Source: Pseudonocardia sp. HH130630-07 (GTDB lineage Bacteria > Actinomycetota > Actinomycetes > Mycobacteriales > Pseudonocardiaceae). From it: 64,000 nt of DNA. The notes beneath the pieces were generated by a model. That model made no database searches. It had not been told where the DNA came from and worked only from the letters and a program-made list of their open reading frames with translations. Position 1 is the stretch's first letter. Each line of letters begins with the position of its first letter. Positions 14,515-24,856 of this stretch are shown here, in pieces. The translations under genes and the position numbers were made by a program. The stretch is taken from assembly GCF_001698125.1 (NCBI RefSeq), contig NZ_CP013854.1, positions 558,001 through 622,000 on the forward strand, in the 5' to 3' direction.

Positions 14515-15480
14515 ATGTTCGCCGTGTACGCCCGTGAGCCCGACGCCGATGCTCCGCTCGACTCCCTCGTCGTGGGTGAGCGGCCCGATCCCGAGGTCCC
14601 GGACGGCTGGGTCTCGGTGAACGTGTCCGCCGCCAGCCTCAACATGCACGACCTGTGGACGCTGCGCGGCGTCGGCATCAAGCCCGACCAGTTCCCGATG
14701 ATCCTCGGCTGCGACGGCGCGGGGACGCTCGACGACGGCACGCCCGTCGTGCTCTACCCGATCATCGGCGACCCCGACTGGCGGGGCGACGAGACCCTCG
14801 ACCCGAAGCGGACCCTGCTCACCGAGCGCCACCAGGGCACGATGGCGGAGAAGGTCGTCGTGCCGGCGCGCAACGCCGTCCCCGCCCCGGAGGGCCTGAG
14901 CCCGGCCCAGGGCGCCGTGCTCGGCACCGCGTGGCTCACCGCCTACCGGATGCTGTTCACCCGCTCGGGCCTGCAGCCGGGACAGACCGTGCTGGTGCAG
15001 GGCGCCTCCGGCGGCGTCTCGACGGCACTGGTCCAGCTCGGCCGGGCCGCGGGCTTCCAGGTGTGGGTCACCGGCCGGGACGAGGAGAAGCGTGCCCTCG
15101 CCGAGCGGCTCGGCGCGCACGCCACGTTCGAGTCCGGGGCGAAGCTGCCGGGCAAGGTCGACGCCGTCATGGAGTCGGTCGGCGAGGCCACCTGGAAGCA
15201 CTCGATGCGGGCCCTTCGCCCCGGCGGGCGGATCGTCATCTGCGGTTCGACGTCGGGTCCCAACCCGCCCGCCGACCTGCAGCGGCTGTTCTTCCTGCAG
15301 CTCGAGGTCGTCGGGTCGACGATGGGCACCCGGCAGGAGCTGGCCGACCTCGTGCGCTTCGTCTCCACCGCGGGCATCGCGCCGGAGATCGGCACGGAGC
15401 TGCCGATGACCTCGGCGCCGGAGGCCTTCGCGGCGATCGCCGAGGGGCGGACCGCGGGCAAGATCGTACTGACCCGTTGA
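14515..15480 (+). CDS. Zinc-free medium-chain dehydrogenase/reductase (quinone-oxidoreductase-like)
   Basis: 321 residues. The GroES-like N-terminus has SVNVSAASLNMHDLWTLRGVG and LGCDGAGTL. The NAD(P)-binding Rossmann motif VQGASGGVSTALVQLGRAAG (about residues 162-181) carries the AxxGGxG-type pattern of NADPH-linked MDR proteins. The zinc-ligand cysteines of true alcohol dehydrogenases are absent, so reduction of quinones or activated double bonds is more likely than alcohol oxidation. The C-terminal EAFAAIAEGRTAGKIVLTR is typical of the family. It stands alone behind a leaderless promoter. The substrate is not predictable from the sequence or the neighbours. Confidence 0.88.
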   Translation: MFAVYAREPDADAPLDSLVVGERPDPEVPDGWVSVNVSAASLNMHDLWTLRGVGIKPDQFPMILGCDGAGTLDDGTPVVLYPIIGDPDWRGDETLDPKRTLLTERHQGTMAEKVVVPARNAVPAPEGLSPAQGAVLGTAWLTAYRMLFTRSGLQPGQTVLVQGASGGVSTALVQLGRAAGFQVWVTGRDEEKRALAERLGAHATFESGAKLPGKVDAVMESVGEATWKHSMRALRPGGRIVICGSTSGPNPPADLQRLFFLQLEVVGSTMGTRQELADLVRFVSTAGIAPEIGTELPMTSAPEAFAAIAEGRTAGKIVLTR

Positions 15481-15671
15481 GTCCGTCCATCGGTACTGCG
15501 CGCCGAGGCGTTACGTGATGGGTGTGTGATTCTGTCGTGATGCGGGGTCACTGCGCCGTACGGTATGTGTCTGTGCTGGTCGAGGGCGCGTTCGTCACCG
15601 CAGTGTGACGACCGCCCGGCGCCCGGGGGCGGTTTCCGCAGGACAGCATCGGATTTCGGGCGATTGACAAG

Positions 15672-15677
15672 TACAGT
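15672..15677 (+). promoter_or_regulatory. -10 element of the MarR-type gene
   Basis: TACAGT matches TANNNT and is followed by eight bases and the GTG at 15686. It lies within TTGACAAGTACAGTGCGTCA, where TGAC and GTCA form a short inverted repeat around the -10, a possible autoregulatory site. The rest of the 205-bp gap from 15481 shows nothing I can support. Confidence 0.45.
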
Positions 15678-15685
15678 GCGTCATC

Positions 15686-16153
15686 GTGACCGAGCCTTAC
15701 AGTCGACGGGCGTCGGGTACGGCCACGGTGGCCGCACCCGCGCCTGGAGCCACGGGTGTCGTCGAGTTCCTGGACCGGGTCGACCACGCCGTGGTCACCG
15801 CCCTGTCCACCAACCCCTCAGCGACCGACGTCAGCCGCGACGGCTGGCGGGTCCTGTTGATGCTCGCCCGCGGCAACGGCCGCAGCATGGGCGAGGTCGC
15901 TGGACACACGGCGCTGCCCGCCCCGACGGCGACCCGCATCGTGGATCGTCTGGTCGAGAAGAAGCTGGCCTACCGGTCGGCCGACCCGCTCGACCGGCGG
16001 CGCGTACTGGTGCACCTGTCGGCGGAGGGACGGACCGTCGTGGAGTCGGTGTGCCAGCGCGTGCAGCGCATCCTCTCCCCCCGACGTGCACCCGGCCGTT
16101 CCGCCCCGTGCGACAGCACGATCCCCGGACCCCGGGCAGGCTCGGTCATGTAG
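15686..16153 (+). CDS. MarR-family transcriptional regulator, unusual C-terminus
   Basis: 155 residues. After a short disordered start, the sequence VEFLDRVDHAVVTALSTN...DGWRVLLMLARGNGRSMGEVAGHT gives the first helices. The winged helix-turn-helix follows as TALPAPTATRIVDRLVEKKLAYRSADPLDRRRVLVHLSAEG, with the DxR wing motif typical of MarR proteins. The C-terminal dimerisation helix, normally about 30 residues, fades after VCQRVQRILSP into a low-complexity tail (RRAPGRSAPCDS). A CCCCCC run at 16076-16081 is a candidate site for a one-base indel, but neither alternative frame gives a convincing helix. Target genes are unknown. The gene converges on lepA. Confidence 0.8.
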   Translation: MTEPYSRRASGTATVAAPAPGATGVVEFLDRVDHAVVTALSTNPSATDVSRDGWRVLLMLARGNGRSMGEVAGHTALPAPTATRIVDRLVEKKLAYRSADPLDRRRVLVHLSAEGRTVVESVCQRVQRILSPRRAPGRSAPCDSTIPGPRAGSVM

Positions 16154-16192
16154 GCCGCCGGCTCCCGCTCCCCGCCCCCACCACGTACAGCA

Positions 16193-16225
16193 CGGGCCCG
16201 GAACCCCCTGAGGGATCCGGGCCCG
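16193..16225. terminator. Bidirectional terminator between the MarR gene and lepA
   Basis: CGGGCCCGGA (16193-16202) pairs perfectly with TCCGGGCCCG (16216-16225) around a 13-nt loop, between two converging genes. Confidence 0.75.
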
Positions 16226-16241
16226 CTCTCGTGTCCCGCCC

Positions 16242-18104
<1,863 letters not shown>

Positions 18105-18262
18105 TCGGCTGTACTCGGCTTTCGCTCATGCGTCGGGGGTGCGGGCACTGGGGCCATCGTCCCATGTCGGGCGCGGCGGGCGGCGCGGCACCACGTGCGG
18201 GGCGCCCGGTGCCGCAGGACGTGCCCCGCCCGACCCGGGGCGGACGCCCCGGGCGCCGCTGG

Positions 18263-18268
18263 TAACCT
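18263..18268 (+). promoter_or_regulatory. Candidate -10 element for rpsT
   Basis: TAACCT (TANNNT) lies about 140 bp before the rpsT start, inside the 306-bp lepA-rpsT gap. It would give a long 5' leader, common for ribosomal-protein mRNAs. No -35 was recognised. The rest of the gap shows no gene. Confidence 0.35.
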
Positions 18269-18410
18269 TGTCCGTCGAGCGCTCGGCGTGCTCGCCCGGA
18301 ACGGTTCTGGACCCTCTCTCCAGCCATGCCGTTCGGTGCCGCCGGAGCGGAACCGGACGCAGAGCAAGCAGACCAGCCGAATCCAGCAGGCAGGAAGACC
18401 AGAGGCGAAC

Positions 18411-18677
18411 GTGGCCAACATCAAGTCGCAGATCAAGCGGGTCAAGACCAACGAGAAGCGTCGGCAGCGCAACAAGTCGGTGAAGTCCTCGGTCAAGACC
18501 GCCATCCGGAACTTCCGTGAGGCTGCCGACCAGGGCAACACCGACACCGTCGTCGAGCTGCACCGCAAGGCGGCCAAGGCGCTGGACAAGGCGGCCGGCA
18601 AGGGCGTCATCCACCGCAACCAGGCCGCGAACCGGAAGTCGGCCATGGCCAAGCAGCTGAACAAGATCGGCTCCTGA
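18411..18677 (+). CDS. rpsT: 30S ribosomal protein S20
   Basis: 88 residues, the normal length for S20, starting with GTG as [20 protein letters not shown]. It is highly basic and helical, with the conserved [15 protein letters not shown] and [19 protein letters not shown] blocks. S20 binds 16S rRNA during 30S assembly. A purine-rich AGAGG precedes the start. The gene sits between lepA and holA, as in mycobacteria (Rv2412), and ends just before a strong hairpin terminator shared with the converging holA. Confidence 0.97.
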   Translation: MANIKSQIKRVKTNEKRRQRNKSVKSSVKTAIRNFREAADQGNTDTVVELHRKAAKALDKAAGKGVIHRNQAANRKSAMAKQLNKIGS

Positions 18678-18694
18678 GCCACCTGAACCAGCTC

Positions 18695-18734
18695 GACGGC
18701 GGCGCCATCCCGGATCCGGGGTGGCGCCGCCGTC
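18695..18734. terminator. Bidirectional terminator between rpsT and holA
   Basis: GACGGCGGCGCC (18695-18706) pairs perfectly with GGCGCCGCCGTC (18723-18734), 16-nt loop, followed on the plus strand by GTGTT. Confidence 0.85.
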
Positions 18735-18773
18735 GTGTTCCGGTCGTGGTCCGCACGTCGCGGGCCCGCCCGC

Positions 18774-19760
18774 TCAGCGCGGGGTGCGGGCGTTCACGAC
18801 GGCCAGGACGGCCCGCTCCAGTGCGTACTCCGGGTCGGCGGCCACACCCTTGACCTCGGCGTTCACCTGTGCGGCGGCCGCGATGGCGACCGCCAGCTGC
18901 TCCGGGCGCCACTGGCGCACCACGCCCTGGGCCTTGCGGATCTTCCACGGCGGCATGCCCAGCTCCCCGGCCAGCCGGTTCGGGTCGCCCCGGCCGGCGG
19001 AACCGACCTTGGCCAGCGTGCGCACCGCATCTGCCAGTGCGTCGGCGACCAGGACGTGCGGGACGCCGAGCACCAGCGCCCAGCGCAGTGCCTCCAGCGC
19101 CCCCCGGCGGTCGCCGGCCACGGCGGCGTCGGCGACGGCGAACCCGGAGGACTCCGCCCGGCCCCGGTGGTAGCGCCGCACCTCGGGCTCGCCGATCTTC
19201 CCGCCGGTGTCGGCCACCAGCTGCCCGGCCGCCGCGGCGAGTTCCCGGAGGTCCGAGCCGACCGCCTCGACAAGCGTCGCGAGCGCGCCGTTGGTGATGC
19301 TCCCGCCGTGCCGCCGCACCTCGGCGTGCACGAAGTCGGACCGCTCGTCCGCCCTGGTGATCCGGTTGCAGGTGGTGACGTGCGCCCCGGCCTTCTTCAT
19401 CACGTCGAGCAGGGCCTTGCCCTTTGCTCCCCCGGCGTGCAGCGCCACCAGGACGATCCCGTCCGCCGGGTCCCTGGCGTAGTCGGCGACGGCCGCGACG
19501 AGATCCTTCGTCGCGTCCTGCGCATGTGTGAGCACGATCACCCGACCCTCGGCGAACAGCGACGGGCTCAGGTGCCCGGCCAGCTCCCCCGGCACGACCT
19601 CGGAGGTGCGGAAGTGCCGCAGCTCGACCTCGAGATCGCGGGCGCGGATCCGGCCGACCAGCTCGGACACCGCCCGTTCGGCCAGGAACTCCTCGTCGCC
19701 GACCACCAGCTGCAGCGGTGCGGGCGGCCCGGTGTCACGAGTCCTGCTCACGCCCACCAT
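18774..19760 (-). CDS. holA: DNA polymerase III delta subunit (clamp loader)
   Basis: 328 residues; the delta subunit opens the sliding clamp within the clamp loader. After the ATG at 19760 the N-terminal domain reads LQLVVGDEEFLAERAVSELVGRI, followed by LFAEGRVIVLTHAQD, the helical middle domain and the C-terminal collar region (GDPNRLAGELGMPPWKIRKAQ...RPEQLAVAIAAAAQVNAEVKG). This is the standard HolA order. The open frame extends unbroken upstream through the region antisense to thrC into comEC, but holA itself clearly starts at 19760. It converges on rpsT and is divergent from the thrC riboswitch. The synteny equals Rv2413c. Confidence 0.93.
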   Translation of the reverse strand: MVGVSRTRDTGPPAPLQLVVGDEEFLAERAVSELVGRIRARDLEVELRHFRTSEVVPGELAGHLSPSLFAEGRVIVLTHAQDATKDLVAAVADYARDPADGIVLVALHAGGAKGKALLDVMKKAGAHVTTCNRITRADERSDFVHAEVRRHGGSITNGALATLVEAVGSDLRELAAAAGQLVADTGGKIGEPEVRRYHRGRAESSGFAVADAAVAGDRRGALEALRWALVLGVPHVLVADALADAVRTLAKVGSAGRGDPNRLAGELGMPPWKIRKAQGVVRQWRPEQLAVAIAAAAQVNAEVKGVAADPEYALERAVLAVVNARTPR

Positions 19761-19892
19761 CGTGGCCCACACCCCCGACAACCGGTGAGCCGCGTCCCGA
19801 TCCGGGTGGATCCGCTGGCCAGCCGCGCACCGTGTCCAGTACCGTCCCGGACACACAGCCGGGTGATCTTCGCTCGGCCACAACCGAATATG

Positions 19893-20040
19893 GCTCATCC
19901 AGAGGGGCAGAGGGAACGGCCCGTTGAAGCCCCGGCAACCGGCGTCGCACGACGATCCGCCCGAGCCGCGCACCCGCGTGGCGAGGACGTCGACGAACAC
20001 GGTGCCAATTCCGCCCGCCGCTTCCGGCGGGACAGATGAG
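19893..20040 (+). ncRNA. S-box (SAM-I) riboswitch controlling thrC
   Basis: The conserved S-box core is present in order: CTCATCCAGAGGGGCAGAGG, then GAACGGCCCGTTGAAGCCCC, GGCAACC, and GGTGCCAATTCC near the 3' end, finishing in GACAGATGAG. The closing P1 helix is CTCATC (19894-19899) with GATGAG (20035-20040). The ribosome-binding site of thrC (GAGGAG, 20038-20043) shares bases with the 3' strand of P1. SAM binding would therefore hide the ribosome-binding site directly, a translational OFF switch. S-boxes are well known for methionine genes; control of threonine synthase would shift homoserine use when SAM is plentiful or scarce. Confidence 0.9.
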
Positions 20041-20048
20041 GAGATCTC

Positions 20049-21314
20049 GTGACTCTCACTGCTGTCCCCGAAACCACGTCCTACGACCTGGGTTCCGCCC
20101 GGGCCCTGTCCTGCCGCGAGTGCCGGCACCAGGTCCCGCTGGCCGCGGAGTTCGCCTGTCCCCGCTGTTTCGGGCCGCTCGAGGTCGCCTACGACTTCCC
20201 GAAGGTCACCCGCGCGGGGATCGAGGCCGGGCCGAAGTCGATCTGGCGCTACAAGGACCTGCTCCCGGTGCCCTCCACCGTGCAGGAGCACCCCAACACC
20301 GAGCCCGGCCTGACCCGGCTGATCCAGGCCGACAACCTGGCCAAGGCCCTCGGGGTCCGCAAGATCTGGGTGAAGGACGACACCGGCAACCCCACCCACT
20401 CGTTCAAGGACCGCGTCGTCGCGGTCGCCCTGGCCGCGGCCCGTGAGCTGGGCTTCTCCGTGCTGTGCTGTCCCTCCACGGGCAACCTGGCGAACGCCGT
20501 CGCGGCGGCGGCGGCCCGGGCCGGCTGGGACTCGGTCGTGCTCATCCCGTCCTCGCTGGAGCAGCCGAAGATCATCACGACCGCGGTGTACGGCGGGACG
20601 CTGCTCGCGGTCGACGGGAACTACGACGACGTCAACCGGCTCGCCACCGAGCTCGCCGCCGAGCACGAGGACTGGGCGTTCGTGAACGTGAACGTGCGGC
20701 CCTACTACGCGGAGGGCTCGAAGACGCTGGGCTACGAGGTCGCCGAGCAGCTCGGCTGGCGGTTGCCGCAGCAGGTCGTCGTGCCGGTCGCGTCCGGCTC
20801 GCAGCTCACCAAGATCGACAAGGGCTTCACCGAGCTGGGCACGCTCGGCCTGGTCGAGCCGACCCCGTACACGGTCTTCGGTGCCCAGGCGACCGGGTGC
20901 TCGCCGGTCGCGTCGGCGTTCGAGGCCGGGCACGACGTGATCCAGCCGCAGAAGCCGGACACCATCGCGCGCTCGCTGGCCATCGGCAACCCGGCGGACG
21001 GTCCCTACGTGCTGGACTCGGTGCGGCGCACCGGCGGCTCCATCGGCCACGTGTCCGACGAGGAGGTCGTCGCCGGCATCCGGCTGCTGGCCGAGACCGA
21101 GGGCGTGTTCGCCGAGACCGCGGGCGGGGTGACGGTGGCGACCACCAGGAAGCTCCTCGAGGCCGGCGCGCTCGACCCGGACGCGGAGACCGTCCTCATG
21201 ATCACCGGGGACGGCCTGAAGACCCTCGACGCCGTGTCCGGCCAGGTCGGGCCGACCGCGACCGTGCCGTCGACCAGCGCCGCGGTGCGCGAGGCGCTGG
21301 CCGGCCGCGGCTGA
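20049..21314 (+). CDS. thrC: Threonine synthase
   Basis: 421 residues; a PLP enzyme converting O-phosphohomoserine to threonine. K120 in NPTHSFKDR is the Schiff-base lysine. The phosphate-binding CPSTGNLANAVAAAAARAG and the C-terminal ITGDGLKT are conserved. An N-terminal four-cysteine motif (C22, C25, C37, C40: SCRECRHQ...FACPRCFG) resembles a zinc ribbon, as in the longer class of threonine synthases. The GTG start at 20049 follows GAGGAG at 20038-20043, which is part of the SAM riboswitch. It stands apart from hom and thrB, which are not in this window. It converges on comEC, whose frame has no stop before running antisense into this gene. Confidence 0.95.
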   Translation: MTLTAVPETTSYDLGSARALSCRECRHQVPLAAEFACPRCFGPLEVAYDFPKVTRAGIEAGPKSIWRYKDLLPVPSTVQEHPNTEPGLTRLIQADNLAKALGVRKIWVKDDTGNPTHSFKDRVVAVALAAARELGFSVLCCPSTGNLANAVAAAAARAGWDSVVLIPSSLEQPKIITTAVYGGTLLAVDGNYDDVNRLATELAAEHEDWAFVNVNVRPYYAEGSKTLGYEVAEQLGWRLPQQVVVPVASGSQLTKIDKGFTELGTLGLVEPTPYTVFGAQATGCSPVASAFEAGHDVIQPQKPDTIARSLAIGNPADGPYVLDSVRRTGGSIGHVSDEEVVAGIRLLAETEGVFAETAGGVTVATTRKLLEAGALDPDAETVLMITGDGLKTLDAVSGQVGPTATVPSTSAAVREALAGRG

Positions 21315-21341
21315 TCCCGCACGACCGGCCCGGCGGTTCCG

Positions 21342-23765
21342 CCGCCCGGGAGCGGGGCGTGGCCCGCCCCGGGCGACCAGCTGCAGCGACGCCGGGTCCG
21401 CTCCGGCCACCGCCACGTCGCCGGAGCGGTCGGTCCGCGCGACGGCGACGCCCGAACGCAGCAACCGGTCGACCAGCTCCGGGTCCGGGTGCCGGTAGGT
21501 GTTGCCGTTCCCCACGCTGACGAGCGCCGCCCGGGGCCGGACCGCGCCGAGCAGCTCGGGCAGGGTCTTGCGCGAACCGTGGTGCGGGAGCTTGAGCACG
21601 TCGGCCCGCAGGTCCGCGCCGGAGGCGAGCAGGTCGTCCTGCGCGGCCAGCTCGACGTCACCGGTCAGCAGGACGGTGCCGACCGGTGTGCTCGCCCGGA
21701 CGACGAGCGAGCCGTCGTTCACGGCCGTGCCGTCCTCGCCGTCGACGGAGGCGGGCGGGTGCACCGGGCCGAGCACCTCCAGCCGCAGGCCCGGCCGCTC
21801 CAGCACGACGCCCCGGCTCAGCCCCACGACGGGAGCGCCCGCGGTCGCCGCCGCGGCGGCGACCGCGCGCAGGCCGGACGCCGGATCCCGCACCGGTCCC
21901 ACCGCCACCGCACCGACCGCCCGGCCCCGCAGCGCCCCGGCGAGCCCGCCGTCGTGGTCGGCGTGCAGGTGGCTGAGGACGACCAGGTCCAGCACCTCGA
22001 CCCCGAGCCGGTCCAGGCAGGCGTCGACCGCGTCGTCGGCGGGCCCGGCGTCGACGAGCACCGCGTGCCCCGCGACGGCCGTCGCGAGGACCAGTGCGTC
22101 GCCCTGGCCGACGTCGCAGGCCACGATCCGCCACCCGTCGGGCGGCCAGCCGGGCGGGGCGAACCGGGTCGGGACCAGCACCACCAGCGCCCCGACGAGC
22201 AGGGCCACCAGCAGCGCCCGCCAGCGCGGTACCCGGCCCATCCCCAGCAGCGCGAGCAGCAGCCCCGCGAGCAGCAGCGCGCCCCCGGTGCCGGCCGGCC
22301 ACGGCACGGTCGCACCCGGCACCGCCGCCGCCCGGTCCCCGACGAGCACCAGCCAGCGCACGAACGGCCCGGCGAGCCAGGCGCACAGCCAGGCCGCCTC
22401 CGGCGAGACCGCCGACAGGACCGCGCCGAGCACGCCGAGCACGGTCGCCGGCGCCACCGCCGGGGCGGCCAGCAGGTTCGCCGCGATCGTGACGAGCCCG
22501 ACCTGCCCGTTCAGCCCGGCGATCAGCGGTGCCGTCGCGATCGCCGCGGCCACCGGCACGACCAGCGCCTCGGCCGGGCCGGGCGGCAGGCCACGCGCGC
22601 GCAGGGCGGCCACCCAGCCGGGCCCGAGCAGCACCAGCGCCCCGGTGGCGACGACCGAGAGCGCGAACCCGGCGTCCACGGCGAGCGCCGGGTCGTGGAG
22701 CAGCAGGACCAGCACCGCCGTCGACAGTGCGGGGACCGCCGACCGGGCCCGCCCGGCCGCGAGCGCCAGCAGCACCACCGCCCCCATCACCGCGGCGCGC
22801 AGCACCGACGGGGAGGGCCGGGCGAGCACGACGAAGCCGACCAGTGCGAGCATCGCCGCCGCCGCGGCGATCCGCGGATCGGCCCGGAACAGCCGCAGGA
22901 CCAGCAGCACGGCGCCGGTCAGGATCGCGACGTTGGCTCCGGAGACCGCGACCAGGTGCGCGAGCCCGGCGGTGCGGAAGTCCTCCTCGGTCTCCGGGAG
23001 CTGGGCGCGGACGTCGCCGATCGCGAGACCCGGCAGCAGCCCGGCCGGTGCCGGCGGCAGCGCGGCGGACGCCGCGGCGCGCAGCCCGTCGCGCAGGGCA
23101 CCGGCGCCGGTCTGCCACCACGGCGGGGCCGCGACGTCCTGCGGCGCACCCCGGACCCGCAGCACCGCGACGGTGAGGTCGGCGCGCTGCGCCGGGGCGA
23201 GCAGCCCGGCCGCGGAGACCTCCTGGCCGGGCAGCAGGCCGGTCCAGCCCTCGGCCGGGACCAGCAGCAGGATCCGCCCGCCGCTCACCCAGCGCGTGTC
23301 CCCCGCCGTGGCCGACACCAGCTCCGCCGGGACCAGTGCGGTGGCCCGCCCCGGCGCCTGCGCACCGGCCGCGGACCGCAGCTCCCGCGGGTCGTCGGTG
23401 AGCACCACCCGCACCTCCGCTGCGGCGCCGCGGTCGGCGTGCGCACGCAGCGGGTGCCCGGCCACCCCGGACGCGTGGCCGGTCACGAGCACCGCGGCCA
23501 CGACGGCACAGCCACCGGCCGCCAGGACGGTCGCGGCCGGAGCCGCGGCCCGGGCGCTGATCCGGGACCGCAGCACCGCCGTGATCACCAGGGCCGCCGC
23601 CACCAGTGCGGCGGCGATCCCCCCGGCGGGGCCGCCGAGCAGTCCGCACAGCACCGCCGCCCAGGTGGCGAGCGCCGCCGGGACCAGCCGCAGGTCCGGC
23701 GGAGCCGGTCGGTCCGCCGGATCGCTCTCGCGGGCGCGGCCCCGGCGCCCGGCCCGGGCGGTCAC
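21342..23765 (-). CDS. comEC: ComEC/Rec2-type DNA uptake channel; no stop codon at the expected end
   Basis: About 800 residues. An N-terminal membrane region and an OB-like domain precede the Competence domain (LPETEEDFRTAGLAHLVAVSGANVAIL starts it). Many membrane segments follow, then a C-terminal metallo-beta-lactamase domain with SHLHADHDGG, TGDVELAAQ and KLPHHGSRKTLPELL. ComEC forms the inner-membrane pore for single-stranded DNA. The recognisable protein ends around LQLVARG near 21366, but no frame-compatible stop occurs there. The frame continues antisense through thrC and into holA up to 18774. My left end is therefore a homology limit, not a stop. A lost stop or a frameshift near the 3' end is likely. 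It overlaps comEA by 4 bp. Confidence 0.85.
21343..21375. terminator. Hairpin between thrC and comEC
   Basis: CGCCCGGG (21343-21350) pairs with CCCGGGCG (21368-21375), and an inner CGGGGC/GCCCCG pairing is also possible. It lies 28 bp after the thrC stop and overlaps the apparent 3' end of comEC. Confidence 0.55.
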
Positions 23766-24730
23766 ACCCGCACCAGCGGCCGGAGGTTCGCGAACCGGCG
23801 CTCACCGATGCCGTCGATCTCCCGCAGCTGCTCCACCCGGCTGAACCGGCCGTTGGCCGCCCGCCAGTCGATGATCTTCCCGGCGGTCACCGGCCCGACG
23901 CCCGGCAGCGCGTCGAGATCGGCGGCCGTGGCCGTGTTGAGGTCCACCGCGGCACCGGGTGCACCGCCCGATCCACCCGCCGCGGCGGCTCCGGCTCCGG
24001 GCTCGGTGCCGGATCGGGTGCCGGGCTCGGCCCCGGACGCCGGCTCCCCGCCGGGCTCGGGCAGCACGGGCGATCCGTCGGCGGCGGGCGGTACGCCGAT
24101 CGCGATCTGCTCGCCGTCGCCGACCCGGCGGGCCAGGTTGAGCACGGCGAGATCGGTGCCCGGGAGCGCACCGCCCGCCGCCTGGACCGCGTCGGCCACC
24201 CGGGCCCCGGCGGGCACCCGGACCAGCCCCGGCCTGCTCACCCGGCCGACGATGCTGACCACCAGCGGTCCGGGCGCCGCCGGCGGGGCGGCCACCGGGT
24301 CGGCCGGGCCGGGCCCGTCGGAGGCCGTGACCGCAGGGAGCCCGGTCACGGGCTGCGCGACGGGCCGGCCCGACCACACACCCACGCCGGCGACGACCGC
24401 ACCGACGAGCACCACGGCCACCAGGGCGACCGCCCCCGGCCGCCCCGGATCCACCCGCGCGCCCTGCAGCGACGGCGGCAGCCACCGCTGCAGGGCGCGG
24501 CGCCACCAGGACGGGCGGCCACCGGGCGGTGGGCGGTCCGGCCCCGCGCCGGGCGGCTCCGCGCGGCCCGGGACCGGGCCACGGTGGCCGCCGCCCGGGC
24601 GCGGGAGCGGGAGCGGCACCGTCGGTGGGTCGGGCCGGGGACCCTCCGGCGGGCGCGGACCGGGCCCCGGGCGCCCGCCCAGCCCGGCGAGACGCCGGGA
24701 CGGGTCACGGGACAGGGCCGGGTGCGTCAC
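23762..24730 (-). CDS. comEA: ComEA-type DNA-binding membrane protein
   Basis: 322 residues. A long Pro/Gly/Arg-rich cytoplasmic N-terminus (to about residue 95) leads to one transmembrane helix, AVALVAVVLVGAVVAGVGVW. An SLBB domain follows (VVSIVGRVSRPGLVRVPAGARVADAVQAAGG), then a Gly/Ala/Pro linker and a C-terminal double helix-hairpin-helix with VDLNTATAADLDALPGVGP and LREIDGIGERRFANLRPLV. ComEA captures double-stranded DNA outside the membrane and feeds ComEC. The start is the GTG at 24730 behind TAGCGT with 7-bp spacing, although GGGGAG could also act as a ribosome-binding site. The stop overlaps the comEC start by 4 bp. Natural competence has not been shown for most relatives. Confidence 0.9.
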   Translation of the reverse strand: MTHPALSRDPSRRLAGLGGRPGPGPRPPEGPRPDPPTVPLPLPRPGGGHRGPVPGRAEPPGAGPDRPPPGGRPSWWRRALQRWLPPSLQGARVDPGRPGAVALVAVVLVGAVVAGVGVWSGRPVAQPVTGLPAVTASDGPGPADPVAAPPAAPGPLVVSIVGRVSRPGLVRVPAGARVADAVQAAGGALPGTDLAVLNLARRVGDGEQIAIGVPPAADGSPVLPEPGGEPASGAEPGTRSGTEPGAGAAAAGGSGGAPGAAVDLNTATAADLDALPGVGPVTAGKIIDWRAANGRFSRVEQLREIDGIGERRFANLRPLVRV

Positions 24731-24737
24731 CTCCCCG

Positions 24738-24743
24738 ACGCTA
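24738..24743 (-). promoter_or_regulatory. -10 element of comEA-comEC
   Basis: Read on the minus strand, TAGCGT (TANNNT) lies seven bases before the comEA GTG. Confidence 0.45.
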
Positions 24744-24856
24744 CGAACGATCCGGCCGGGTGCACCGGCGATCCGCGGGGCTGTGGATCGATCGACGGCT
24801 TGGGGACCGATCGCGCCCGGCAGGCCTGCACCGGACCCGGGTGTCGGGGCCCGGTG

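Noticed and set aside
19761..21341. Minus-strand stop-free stretch joining comEC to holA as one giant protein
   Set aside because: The stretch is exactly antisense to thrC and its riboswitch and resembles no protein. It is kept only as a finding about the missing comEC stop.
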